Part shown: piece after piece, positions 12,495 to 24,400 of the stretch
How positions within the stretch are numbered: the stretch's first letter is position 1
Layout: every line of letters begins with the position of its first letter
Source: Pseudomonas sessilinigenes
Lineage (GTDB): Bacteria; Pseudomonadota; Gammaproteobacteria; Pseudomonadales; Pseudomonadaceae
Length of the DNA: 64,000 bases
Reading direction: 5' to 3'
NCBI RefSeq assembly: GCF_003850565.1
Contig: NZ_CP027706.1
Location: 6,200,001 to 6,264,000 of the forward strand
Notes under the pieces: generated by a model
The model's database searches: none
The model's input: the letters and a program-made list of their open reading frames with translations, nothing else
Told to the model about the DNA's origin: nothing
Translations under genes and position numbers: made by a program

Positions 12495-13913
12495 TCAGGG
12501 TTGTCGCAGCGGCAGCGGCTTGGGGGCTTGGGCGTCAAGGGCCCGCTTGCCGCGAAAACGCAGGTAGTAGATCGACAGGATCAGCCCCAGGAAGGGCAAC
12601 CCGCAGACCAGGGTCAGGAAGAACGGTTCGGTGAACAACGTCGTGACCATCACCGCCAACATCAGCAACAGGCCACCGAGGCTGGTCCAGGGGTAGCCCC
12701 AGAGCTTGAAGGCCAGGGGTTCGCTGCCCTGCTGGCGACGGAAGCACAAGTGAGTGAGGAAGATCCCGGCCCAGGTGAACATGGCCCCGAACATCGCGAT
12801 CGACATCATCAGCGTGAAGGCTTGCTCGGCATAGGCCAGGTACAACAAGGTGGCCAGGGCAATGCCCAGGGATGACAGCAACAGCGCCGCCAGTGGCACG
12901 CCATTGCGGCTCAGGCGACCAAACATCGCTGGTGCCTGGCCAGCCCGGGACAGGCTGAACATCAGCCGGGTGGTGATGTACAGCTGGCTGTTCATCGCCG
13001 ACAGCGCCGCCACCAGGATCACTGCATTGATCACCCCACCGGCATAAGGGATGCCGCTGGCCGCCATGACCATGACGAAGGGGCTTTCTCCGCCGGTATT
13101 GCGCGCCCAGGGCACGATGGCCAAGACCAGGGCGATGGTCAGCAGGTAGAACACCACCAGGCGCACCACGGTAATGCGAAACGCCCGCGTCACAGCGCGT
13201 TCGGGGTCCTTGGCCTCGCCCGCCGCTACCGCGATCATTTCGATGCTCAGGTAGCTGAAGAAGGCCACGATCACTGCGACCCAGGTGCCCCAGACGCCAT
13301 TGGGAAAGAAGCCCCGGTCATTACTGTAGTTGGCCAGGCCGATACCCGACTCCATGGGCGCGTCATACACCACCCAGGCCCCCAACAGGATGAAGGCAAC
13401 AATGGCGCACAGCTTGAGCAGCGAGAACAGGTACTCGATGCTGCCGAATACCTTGACGCTGAAGGCGTTGGCCAGGATCAGCGCCAGGGAGAAGCCCAGC
13501 ATCCAATAGCCTCCCGGCACATCCGGATACCAGAACTTCATGTACATCGCCGCGGCGGTGATTTCCGTGCCCACGGCGAACACGATGGAAGCCCAGTAGG
13601 CGTAACGCATGGCGAAGCCGAACCAGGGCGCCACATAAAACTCGGCAAACGAACCGAAAGACCCGGAAGTCGGGTGGCGCACGGTCATTTCCGCCAGGCA
13701 CCCCATCAACAACAGCGCGATCACCGCGCCGATGCCATAGCTCACCAGCACGCTGGGCCCGGCGAAACCGATGGCAAAACTGCTACCCAGGAACAGCCCG
13801 GTACCGATGGCCCCGCCAATGGCGATCATCGACAATTGGCCGCTGCTCAAGGTTTGCTTGAGGCCTTTCTCACGGTCTGCCACTTGTTTGAAGGTGTGTG
13901 TTGTTTTTGTCAT
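12495..13913 (-). CDS. Amino acid permease (APC family)
   Basis: This 472-residue, twelve-helix amino acid-polyamine-organocation transporter has the helix 1 motif GGAIGTGLFLGSSFAIGFAGP and GEAKDPERAV in the central loop, both standard for AAT/GABA-permease-like members. It starts 31 bases after the kynU stop on the same strand, so the two very probably share a transcript. P. aeruginosa has an equivalent kynU-linked permease (PA2079). Uptake of tryptophan, kynurenine or a related amino acid is therefore the likely job; this is inferred from context, since the family has broad specificity. Confidence 0.88.
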   Translation of the reverse strand: MTKTTHTFKQVADREKGLKQTLSSGQLSMIAIGGAIGTGLFLGSSFAIGFAGPSVLVSYGIGAVIALLLMGCLAEMTVRHPTSGSFGSFAEFYVAPWFGFAMRYAYWASIVFAVGTEITAAAMYMKFWYPDVPGGYWMLGFSLALILANAFSVKVFGSIEYLFSLLKLCAIVAFILLGAWVVYDAPMESGIGLANYSNDRGFFPNGVWGTWVAVIVAFFSYLSIEMIAVAAGEAKDPERAVTRAFRITVVRLVVFYLLTIALVLAIVPWARNTGGESPFVMVMAASGIPYAGGVINAVILVAALSAMNSQLYITTRLMFSLSRAGQAPAMFGRLSRNGVPLAALLLSSLGIALATLLYLAYAEQAFTLMMSIAMFGAMFTWAGIFLTHLCFRRQQGSEPLAFKLWGYPWTSLGGLLLMLAVMVTTLFTEPFFLTLVCGLPFLGLILSIYYLRFRGKRALDAQAPKPLPLRQP

Positions 13914-13944
13914 GACACGCTTGCTCCAAGGCTAGGCACTGGGG

Positions 13945-15189
13945 TCAGGTCACCGATTTACGGGCCAGGAACTGCGGCTGGTTCCACTCGCCGCTCACGA
14001 GGATTTCCCGCAGTGCCCCCACGCACTCCCATACCTCTTGGTAACGGTTGTACAGCGGTGCAAAACCAAAACGCAGGATGTCCGGTGCACGGAAGTCACC
14101 GACGATGCCCCGGGCAATCAGGGCCTGCATGACCGGATAGGCCTGGGGGTGGCTCAGGGAGACCTGGCTGCCGCGCTGTTCGGCCTGCCTGGGCGTGCAC
14201 AGCGTTACACCGAGGCCCTGCAACTGCTGGTCGCAGAGAGTGATGAACAATTCGGTCAAGGCCTCGCTCTTGGCTCGCAGTACCTGCAGGTCGACCCCAT
14301 CGAACGCTTCCAGGGCCGCTTCCAGGGCCAGCACTCCCAACTGTGGCGCAGTGCCCACCAGCATCCGGTCCAGGCTCGGATGCGGTTGGTATTCATGGGT
14401 GAAGTCGAAGGGTTTGGCGTGGCCATGCCAACCTGTGAGCGGCTGGCGCAAATGAGGGATATGGCGCTCGGCAACAAAGACGAAAGCCGGAGCCCCGGGT
14501 CCGCCATTGAGGTACTTGTAGCCGCAGCCTACGGCAAAGTCGGCGCCCGCCGCATTCAGGCGGACCGGCATGGCCCCGGCGGAATGACACAGGTCCCAGA
14601 CCACCAGGACCCCCAACTCATGGGCACGGGCGGTAATGGCCGCCATATCGTAGCGGCGGCCGGACTTGAAGTTGACATGGGTCAGCGAGAGCACCGCCAC
14701 CTCTTCACTCAGGGCCTCCATCACCTGCTCGGGATCGACGCACTGCAACTGGCACCCCGTCAATTCCGAAACCCCCTGGGCGATGTAGACATCGGTGGGG
14801 AAATTGCCGTTTTCCGCCAGGATCACCCGACGTTGCGGCTGCATGCGCAACGCGGCCACCAGCACCTTGAACAGGTTGATCGAGGTCGAGTCGGCAACGA
14901 TCACTTCATGCGCCTGGGCACCGACCAGATGCGCAATGCGCGCTCCGGTGCGTTGCGGTGCCGGATACCAGTCGGCATCGTTCCAGGAGTTGATCAGCCC
15001 CTGGGCCCATTCCTCCTTGAGGACTTGCTCGATTCGCGCGGGCACATGGGCCGGCATCGCCCCCAGGGAGTTACCGTCCAGGTAGATCTTGTGTTGCGGC
15101 AGGGCAAAGCGCTGGCGACAAAAGGCCAGTGGATCGGACTCATCCAGTTGTTGGACCTGGTCCAGGCGACAGGGCGTGGAACTGCTCAT
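13945..15189 (-). CDS. kynU: Kynureninase
   Basis: This is a 414-residue PLP-dependent fold-type I enzyme. Visible features are FALPQHKIYLDGNSLGAMPAH at the N-terminus, the VADSTSINLFKVLVAAL segment, VVWDLCHSAGAMPVRL with the cofactor Asp/His, and the PLP-lysine motif GCGYKYLNGGPGAPAF (~residue 224). I chose the ATG at 15189 because the conserved sequence begins ten residues later and GAGGG precedes it; the frame is open further upstream. It hydrolyses kynurenine to anthranilate plus alanine, or 3-hydroxykynurenine to 3-hydroxyanthranilate, the substrate of the operon at 1.6-8.7 kb. No kynA, kynB or kynR is adjacent, unlike P. aeruginosa. Confidence 0.95.
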   Translation of the reverse strand: MSSSTPCRLDQVQQLDESDPLAFCRQRFALPQHKIYLDGNSLGAMPAHVPARIEQVLKEEWAQGLINSWNDADWYPAPQRTGARIAHLVGAQAHEVIVADSTSINLFKVLVAALRMQPQRRVILAENGNFPTDVYIAQGVSELTGCQLQCVDPEQVMEALSEEVAVLSLTHVNFKSGRRYDMAAITARAHELGVLVVWDLCHSAGAMPVRLNAAGADFAVGCGYKYLNGGPGAPAFVFVAERHIPHLRQPLTGWHGHAKPFDFTHEYQPHPSLDRMLVGTAPQLGVLALEAALEAFDGVDLQVLRAKSEALTELFITLCDQQLQGLGVTLCTPRQAEQRGSQVSLSHPQAYPVMQALIARGIVGDFRAPDILRFGFAPLYNRYQEVWECVGALREILVSGEWNQPQFLARKSVT

Positions 15190-15205
15190 GACTATCCCTC
15201 GGCAT

Positions 15206-15213
15206 TTATTGTT
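15206..15213 (-). promoter_or_regulatory. Hfq/Crc-type A-rich motif AACAATAA before kynU
   Basis: On the minus strand AACAATAA lies 17 bases before the kynU ATG. It is followed by ATGCCGAGGG, which includes the ribosome site. The block CAATAAAT is shared with the porin leader at ~12300. The 230 bases further upstream contain no gene and presumably hold the kynU promoter; I did not identify a clear Lrp/KynR site. Confidence 0.5.
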
Positions 15214-15445
15214 GTGGCGCCTGGACGGCGACAACGGCCGCCAGGCTGTCCAGATCCTAGCCAGGGTTGTCATTACTGGATAATAGAAAAGAAGCCGCCG
15301 TGTATTCCGTAAGGTAATGGCCAACCCACTGCGACTATCCGTTCCGGGTGATGCTTTATCGAGGCATTTACGGCGGGTTATGCCATGGCTGGCTTGTCGA
15401 CTGGCGCGGGCAATGACCAGGCACCGACCGTTTGAGAACGGGGCG

Positions 15446-15473
15446 CAAAAAAAAGCCGCCCGATCGGGCGGCT
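15446..15473 (-). terminator. Rho-independent terminator of the autotransporter gene
   Basis: A perfect 20-base palindrome (AGCCGCCCGATCGGGCGGCT, 15454-15473) is followed on the minus strand by eight T residues (15446-15453). It lies 18 bases beyond the autotransporter stop. The stem is GC-rich and the U-run unbroken, so this should be an efficient intrinsic terminator that insulates kynU from the autotransporter transcript. Confidence 0.9.
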
Positions 15474-15490
15474 GCAATCCCTGACCAGCG

Positions 15491-18400
15491 TTAGAAATCG
15501 AGGGAGAAGTTGAGCGTCATGGCATGGTCCTTGGTCTGCCCGGACAGCTGCCCCGAGTAGCCGATACCCAATTTGCCAGCCGGCGTGACCTGATAGTCCA
15601 GGCCGGCCTCGACCAGCGCGCTGTCCTTGGCGATCGGCACGCCCTGGGTCGTGAACGAGGTGCCGCCATCGATGAAGCTCAGGTCGGCATCCGGCTTGGT
15701 ATCGCCATAGGCATGGCGCCAGCCCAGGCCCAGTCGAGGGGTGAGCTGCTGGCCGTTGCTCAAGGTAATGCGCTTGCCCGCGCGCAGGCCAACGGTGGAG
15801 AACGTCACGTCCTGGCTGGCCTTGGCCTTGAGTGCCGCAGCGCCGCCCTTCTCCTTGCCGGTGTCGCTGTCGTAGTTGACATAGGACAGCCCGACGAAAG
15901 GTTCCAGCGCCACGCCCGCGGCGTCCATGGCATAACCGACCTCACCGAAGACCTGGGCACTGCGGGCGTTGTAGTCGGCCTTCAGGCGATCGCTGTAGCT
16001 GCCGACGGCGACGTCACGCTTGGTCTCGATCTTGTGCCAGCTGTAGGCCGCCCCCAGGCGCACCGCAACGGCATCGAACTGGGAATTGAGGTAGGCCCCA
16101 AGGTGGGTGGTGTTGACCGTGGCTTCCGACTGCCGCTGACTGGCCTTCAGGTCGCTGCGGGTATAACCCACGGCCGCACCGGCTCGCCAGGTGTCATCCA
16201 GCTGGCGGTCGCTGCCCAGCACGAAGCCCGACAGGTTGCGATCCAGCTTGGCGGTATTGCTGTTGCCGGACATGTCGCCCCAGGTACCCAACACACGCAT
16301 CCAGCCCACCATCTCGCCCTGGCAACCGCTGCTGCTCAAGCGATTTTCACGGCTGGCCAGCACTTGCCGAGGGTCGTCCTGGCTACTGTTGCAGCCAGGC
16401 TGGCGCATGCGGTCGTTGAGGGCATCGCGCATGTAGCGCGAATCCTCCAGCAAGGCGCTGACCGTACTGGCATGGATTTCCCCGGACAGGCTATTGAACG
16501 CATTCTGTGCCCCGGCCCGGTCCAGGCCGAGGATCTGATCGTTCAACTGATCGGCCGGATCGTCGTCATCTCCCGAATAGGCGCCCAGTGCCGCCGCCAC
16601 TCCGCGCTGGTTGCGGGTCTGGGCGACGTCGACGAAGGCGGTCTGGTTGCGGCTGACATTCAGGTTCACCTGGTTGGCGCTGTAGGCCAGCGAGGTGTCG
16701 AGGAACACCAGTTGCGGCAGGTTGCTGCTGCTGAAAGTACCGGTGATGCCGCCACCGGCGTTGATCAGCGAGTAGCTGGTGGTGCCGCCACCGTAGTTCA
16801 GGCCGGTGACCTGCAGATTGCCCGCCAGGTTGGCGGTGCCACCCACTTGCAACGCCGGGCTCGTGGCCGAGGTCGGTGTCAGTTGCAGGGTCCCGGTGCT
16901 GCCGTTGCTGAAGTTGCCGGTGACCGCCAGCTTGCCGATCGGCCCGCCGGAACTCACCAGGCCATTGTTGACCAGCCCCCCGACGCTGCCGTTGCCTTGC
17001 AACGCGGCGCCATTGCTGACCACCACCTGCCCAGCCAGGGAAGCCGGGGCGTCGCCGATCTGTACAGTGCCCTGCTCCACCGCCAGGGTGCCGCTGAAGG
17101 GCTGGTTGCCATTGAGCTGCAGCAAACCAGCGCCCTGCTTGACCACCGTACCAGTACCACTGAGCAGGCCGTTGAACACGCCATTGCTGTTCTGCGCGAA
17201 CAACATCCGGGCGTTGACCAGCATCCGTCCCTGCAAGCTGGTGGTGTTGCCCGCCAGGGTGCCGCCACTGACCGTGGTGCCGCCGGTGTAGGTGTTGGCA
17301 CCCGTGAGCAGCAAGACCCCGGCATCGGTTTTCTCGATACCGCCGCTGCCCACCAGCGGTGCATCGATCTGGGTTACCACTCCACCATTGATCCGTACCT
17401 TGGCCAGGCTGCCATCGCTGCCATTGGTAGGGCTCAGGCTGCCATTGCTGCCGGCGACGAAGTTATAGCCGCTGTCGAGCACCTGCATGCCGGTGAAGCT
17501 CTGGTTACCGGCCACGGTCACGGTGCCGCCCTGCCCGCCGAAGATCACGAACTGGTTGCCCGCACCCTGGGTCTGGGTACCGGTGGGGTCGGTCCAGTTG
17601 GTGGACGAGCCCCAGGTGCCGCTGCCACCACCGATGCTGCCGTTGGCCGTGGTCTGGCCGCCGTTCCAGAACTGCACCTGGCCTGGCGCGCCCTGTACCA
17701 GCAGGTTGACCTGGTTGGCCAGGGCGGTCTGCAGGCTCAGGGAGCCCGGCAGCACGCCACCAGGCAGCGTGCCGTAGTTCAGGCCGTTGTTGGTCAAGGT
17801 GCCGCCGTAGCGGAACAGTTGGTAGACGCCTACGCCGAAGTTTCCGGCATCGGTGATGTTCAAGGTGCCGTCCAGGGTGAGGTTGCCGGCCACGTTGACC
17901 GCCGTGGTGGAGCTGGTGGCCTGGCCCAGGCTGAAGTCCAGGTTGGTGCCGGAAGACAGCACCAGGCCGCCCACGGACAACGGCGTGGCACTGCCGCCGG
18001 CCTTGAGGCTGGCGCCATCGCCCAGCTGTACGGTACCGGTGAGCTGGCCGCTACCGCCAATGCTGGCGCCATTGGCCACCTGCACATTGCCGCTGGCCAG
18101 GCTGCCGTTGACCAGCAACGAGCCGTCCTGCACCTGGGTGGTGCCGGTAAAGCTGTTGTTGCCGGTCAGTAACAGCGTGCCGCTGCCTTGCTTGATCAAG
18201 GTGCCGTTGCCGCTGAGGTTGCCGGCATAGGTGCCATTGGCGTTCTGCTGGAACATCAGCGCGGCATTGTTGAGGATCGAGCCCTGCAAGCTGCTGGCAT
18301 CGCCGCGGGTGGTGCCTGCGTTGAGCGTGGTACCGCCGCTGTAGGTATTGGCGCCGCTGAGCAGCAAATCGCCGCTGCCATTCTTCACCAACGAGCCATT

Positions 18401-21400
18401 GCCACTGATCGCGCCGCTGAGGGTCAGGGCCTGCTGGTTGGCCAGGTTCAACTGCGCGCCAAGGGTAATGGCATTGGCCAACTGCAGCGCCACCGGACTG
18501 TCGAGCTGGGCGTTGCCGCCCACCGTCAGGGCCCCACTGCCCAAGGCGTTGTCGTTGCCCAGGACCAATTGCCCGGCCTTGAGCAAGGTACCGCCCTGGT
18601 AGGTATTGACGCCGTTCAAGGTCAGGCTGGCGTTGCCATTCTTCACCAGGCCGCCGGTGCCACCGACCACACCGCCCAGGGTCAGGGCATTGGAACCGCC
18701 GATGTTCAATGCACCAGCCAGGTTCAGTCCATTGCCCAGGGACACCGCCGTGTTGCTGTCCAGGGTGGTGCCATTGGCGGTGCTCAGGGCACCGCTGCCC
18801 AGGGCGCTGTCATTGCCCACCACCAGGGTGCCGCCCTGCAGCGAGGTGCCGCCGCTGTAGCTGTTGTTGCCATTGAGCACCAGGGTGCCGCTGTCGAGCT
18901 TGGCCAGGGTGCCGCTGCCGGTGAGCGTCACGCCGAGGGTGGCGGTGGCGTTCGGATCGACCCGAATCGCCGTGTTGCCGGTACCGCCATTGACCAGGTT
19001 CAGAGCCCCGCCCACGCCGCCTACCAGGTTGTAGCCGTCGGTGACGAACTGCATGCCGGTGAGGCTTTGCGTGCCGTTCACGGTCACGGTGCCGGCATTG
19101 CCCTGGAACACCGCGAAGCTGCCGCCCCAGGCCTGGTTCGAGCTGCCATCGACCGACGTCCAGTTGCTGGTGCCACTGCCCCAGGTACCGGAGCCGCCGT
19201 CGATCACGCCGTTGCCCGTGGTCTGCGAGCCATCCCAGAACAGCACGGTGGTGTTGGGGGCACTCACCAGCAGGTTGACCTGGTTGCCCACGGCGGTTTG
19301 CAGCTGCAGGTCGCCTGGCACCACGCTGCCGGGCAGGGTGCCGAAGTTGAGGCCGTTGTCGGTCAGCGCCCCGGTGTAGTTGATCAGGCGATAGACGCCG
19401 GTGCCGAAGCCGCCGATGTCGCTCACGTTCAAGGTGCCGTCCAGGGTCAGGTTGCCACCGACGTTGACCAGGGCATTGCCACCACCGTTGACCGGCGCGC
19501 CGAGCCCCACGTCCAGGTTGGAGTTGGCGCCCAGTACCAATGAGCCTGCCGACAGGGTGTTGCCGGAACTCAGCGCCAGGTGCCCGCCATCGGCCACGGT
19601 GAGGGCACCGCCCAGGCTGCCGTTGCCGGTCAGGGTCGCGCCGCTGTTGACCGTGACCGCGGCGCTGGCCAGCGAGCCGCTGAGGTTCAGCGTGCCGCCG
19701 TTGACCTGGGTGTTGCCGCTCAGGGTACTGGTGCCGCTGAGATTGAGCGTGCCGGTACCGGCCTTGATCAGTTGCCCGCTGCCGTCCAGGCTGCCGCCGA
19801 ACGTGCTGCCCTGGTTACCGCTGCCCAAGGTCAGGGTATTGCCGCTGCCGATGGCCACCGCACCGCTGCCGCTCAGGCTGCCCAGGCTGGCCGAGGCTCC
19901 GAGGTTGAGGTTGCTGCCAGCGGCCAGGTTGACGCCGGCGCTATTGCCCAGGGCACCGCTGCTCTGGGTGGTCAGGCTGCCGGCCAGCACGTTGATGGGG
20001 CCACTGAAACTGTTGTTGCCACTCAGGGTCAGGTTGGCCGCGCCGTTCTTGGTCAAGGTCCCGCTGCCAGCGATCACGCCACCCAGGGTCAGGTCGTTGG
20101 CCCCGGCCAGGGTCAGCCCGGCATTGACGTTAAGGTCGTTGGTCAGCACCAGCGGCGCACTGTTGGCCAGGGTCGCGGTGCCGCCCACGGTCAGCGCGCC
20201 GCTGCCCAGGGCCGTGGCCTGGGCCAGGGTCAGGGTGCCGGCGTTGAGCAGGGTACCGCCCTGGTAGTTGTTGACCCCGCCCAGGGTCAGGTTGCCGGCG
20301 CCGTTCTTGATCAGCTGGCCGGCACCGCCGATGACTCCACCCAGGGTCAGGTCGTTACTGCCGGCAAGGGTCAGGTTGGCATTGAGGGTCAGGGCATTGG
20401 CCAGGCTCAGGGCACTGCTGGCGTCCAGGGTCGCGGCACCGCCCACGGTCAGGCCACCGGTGCCCAGGGCGCCGTTGTTGCCCAGGGTCAGGGTCCCGGC
20501 GTTGAGCAAGGTGCCGCCGGTGAAGCCATTGTTAGCGTTCAGGGTCAGATTGGCCGCACCATTCTTGGTCAGGCCGCCTGCTCCATTGATCATCCCGCCC
20601 AGGGTCAGGTCGGCGGTACCGCCGATACCCAGGTTGCCGGCCAGGTTGAGCACATTGGTGAGGCTGACCGCCGTGCTGGCGTCCAGGCTGGTGCCAGCGG
20701 CCGCATTCAGCGCACCGCCGCCCAGGGCGGTGTTGCTGGCCAGGATCAGGCCGCCCGCGTTCAACGCGGTAGGCCCCAGGTAGGTATTGTTGCCGCCCAA
20801 GGTCAAGTTGGCGCTGCCGTTCTTGACCAGGCTACCGCTGCCACCGATCACCCCACCCAGGGTCAGGGCGTTGGAACCGGCGATATTCAGTGCGCCGGCC
20901 AGGGTCACGGCATTGCCCAGGGTGACCGCGGTGTTGCTGTCCAGGGTGGTGCCATTGGCGGTGCTCAAGGCACCTGTACCCAGGGCGCTGTTGTTGCCCA
21001 CCACCAGGGTACCGCCCTGCAGCGAAGTGCCGCCGCTATAGCTGTTGTTGCCATTGAGCACCAGGGTGCCGCTGTCGAGCTTGGCCAGGGTGCCGCTGCC
21101 GTTGATCGCCACGCCGAGAGTGGCGGTGGCGTTCGGGTCGACGCGGATCGAGGTATTGCCACCGCTGCCGTTGACCGCCGTCAGCGAACCACCGGGGGCC
21201 CCCACCAGGTTGTAGCCGTCGGTGACGAACTGCATGCCGGTGAAACTCTGCGCCCCGGCCACGTTGACCGTACCCGCAGTGCCCTGGAAGACCGCAAAAC
21301 CGTTACCCCAGGTCTGGTTGAGGGTGCCATTGACCGAGGTCCAGTTGCTGTTCAGCGAGTCCCAGGTGCCGCTGCCACCATCGACCGCGCCATTGGGCAC

Positions 21401-24400
21401 TGTCTGGCTGCCGTCCCAGAAGCGAATGTTGGTCCCCCCCGATACCAGCAGGTTGACCTGGTTGCCGACGCTGGTCTGCACCACCAGGTCGCCAAGGTTG
21501 AAGCCCAGCGGTACGCTGGCCACGTTCAGCCCCAGGTCCACCAGGCTGCCGGTGTAGTTGATCAGGCGATAGACGCCCACGCCGAAACCACCGGCATCGC
21601 TGACGTTGAGTTGGCCGCCCAGGGTCAGGTTGCCGCCGACATTGAGCAGCGAAGTGGTGGACGGCGCGCCAAGGTTGGCGTCCAGGTTGGCGCCGCTGTT
21701 GAGCACCAGCGAGCCCACCGACAGGGTATTGCCCGAATTCAGCGCCAGATGGCCACCGGACGCCACATCCAGGGCGCCCAGCAACGAACCGGAGCCGGTC
21801 AGGGTCCCGCCGCTGGCGACGTTGACCGTGCCGCTGGCCAGGGAACCGTCGACCTTCAGGGTGCCGCCGCTGACCAGGCTGTTGCCGGTCAGGCCATTGA
21901 TGCCGCCCAGGGTCAGGGTGCCGCTGCCGACCTTGGTCAACTGCCCGCTGCCACTGAGGTCGCCGTTGAACACCGAGCTGGCGTTACTTCCACCGACACT
22001 CAGCGCCACCCCGGGGCTGAGTTGCACCGAGCCGCTGCCGGTCAACCCGCCAAGGCTGGCATTGGCGCCCAGGTTGAGGCTGGCGCCCGCGCTGATATTG
22101 GCCCCGGAACTGTTGCCCAGGGCGCCGCTGGAGAGCGTGGTCACACTGCCGGCCAGCACGTTCAAGGGTCCGCTGAACGTGTTGTTGCCACTCAGGGACA
22201 GGTCCGCCAGGCCGTCCTTGATCAACCCGGAACTGCCGCCGATCACCCCAGCCAGGATCAGGTTGTTGTTGCCGGCCAGGGTCAGGTCGGCATTGAGGGT
22301 CAGGTTGTTGCCCAGGGCCATTGGCGTGCTGTTGTCCAGGGTCGCGGCGCCGCCAACAGTCAGGGCGCCGGTGCCCAGGGCCCCGCTGTTGCCCAGGGTC
22401 AGGGTCCCGGCATTGAGCGCGGTGCCACCCTGGTAGGTGTTGATGCCGTTGAGCGTCAGGTTGGTCGTGCCGTTCTTGATCAATTGCCCCGTACCACCGA
22501 TGACCCCGCCCAGGGTCAGGTCGTTGCTGCCGGGCAGGGTCAGGTTGGCATTGAGGGTCAGGTTGTTGTTCAGGCTGATACCTGGTGCGCTGTCCAGGTT
22601 TGCCGCGCCAGCCACGGTCAACACTCCGTTGCCCAGGGCGCCATTGTTGCCCAGGGTCAGGGTCCCGGCGTTGAGCGTGGTGCCGCCCTGGTAGGTGTTG
22701 GCGCCGTTCAGGGTCAAGTTGGCGTTGCCGTTCTTGATCAAACTGCCGATCCCGCCGACCACCCCGGCCAGGGTCAGGTCGGCGCCGCCACCGATAGTGA
22801 CCCCGCCGCCGAGATTCACCTGGTTACCCAGGCTCACCACCGTGTTGCTGTCCAGGGTAGTGCCTGCGGCCGCATTCAACGCACCGCCGCCCAGGGCATT
22901 GGCGTTACCGACGATCAACCGGCCAGCATTGAGGGTGGTATTGCCCAGGTAGGCGTTGGCACCGTTGAGGATCAGGTCGGCGCTGCCATTCTTGATCAGG
23001 CCGCCGATCCCGCCGATCACGCCACCCAAGGTCAGAGCATTGCTGCCGGCGATCGTCAGGTTGCCGCCCAGGTTCAGCCCATTGCCGATGCTGACCGCGG
23101 TACTGGCGTCCAGGCTGGTGCCGTTGGCAGCATTCAGCGTGCCATTGCCCAGGGCGCCGTTGGCGCCCAGGATCAGCGTGCCGCCGTTGAGGGCGGTATT
23201 GCCCTGGTAGGTATTGGTACCGCTGAGGGTCAGGCTGGAACTGCCACTCTTGATCAGCCCGGCGCTGCCGCCGATGGTGCCGCCCAGGGTCAGGGCATTG
23301 CTACCGCCCACCGTCAGGTTGGCGTTGAGGTTGATGGCATTGCCCACGCTCAGGGCGCTGCCGGCACTCAGCGAACTGGCGCCGCCCACGGTCAGCGCAC
23401 CGCTGCCCAGGGCCGTGGCGCTACCCAGGGTCAGGTTGCCGGCATTGAGCAAGGTGCCGCCCTGGTAGCTGTTGTTGCCATTGAGGGTGAGGTTGGCGCC
23501 ACCGTTCTTGACCAGTCCATAGGCGCCGCTGACGTCGCCATCCAGGATCAGCGGATTGAGCCCGTCCAGGGTCAGGTCGGCGTTGAGCACTATGTCATTG
23601 AGCAGGTCCAGGCTGGTGCTGCCGGCGAGGTTCGCCGCGCCGCCCACGGTCAAGGCGCCGCTGCCCAGGGCGCCGCTGTTGCCCAGGGTCAGGGTGCCGC
23701 CGTTGAGCAAGGTTCCGCCCTGGTAGGTGTTGCTGCCATTGAGGGTCAGCCCCGCCGTGCCGTTCTTGGTCAGGCCACCGGTGCCGGTGATCAGCCCGCC
23801 CAGGGTCAGCGCGTTGCTGCCGGCCAGGTTGAGGTTGCCGGCCAGGTTCAGGGTATTGCCCAGGGACACCGAGGTGCTGCTGTCCAGGGTAGTGCCGGCG
23901 GCGGTATTGAGCACGCCCAGGCCCAGGGCCAGGTTGCTGCCGACGATCAACGACCCGCTGTTGAGGTTGGTGTTGCCCAGGAAGCCGTTATTGCCGGACA
24001 GGGTCAGGCTTGCCGTGCCGTTCTTGTTCAGCCCACCGGCACCGTTGATCTGCCCGGACAGCCCCAGGTTCTGGGTGCCGCCAATGGTCAGGGCGCCGGC
24101 CAGGTTGACGTTGTTGCCCAGGCTCAAGGCGGTGTTGGCATCCAGCGTCGTACCGGCCGCCGCGTTGAGGGTGCCGGTGCTCAGGGCGCCGGCATTGCCG
24201 ACGATCAAGCGCCCGGTATTCAGGGCGGTGTTGCCCAGGTAGGCATTGGCCGAATTGAGCGTCAGGTCGGCGCTGCCGTTCTTGATCAGGCCACCGGCAC
24301 CGCTGACCAGGCCGCCCAGGGTCAGGGCATTGCTGCCGCCCAGGGTCAGGTTGCCGGCCAGGGCCAGGGCGTTGCCCAGGCTGATGGCGGTGTTGGTATC

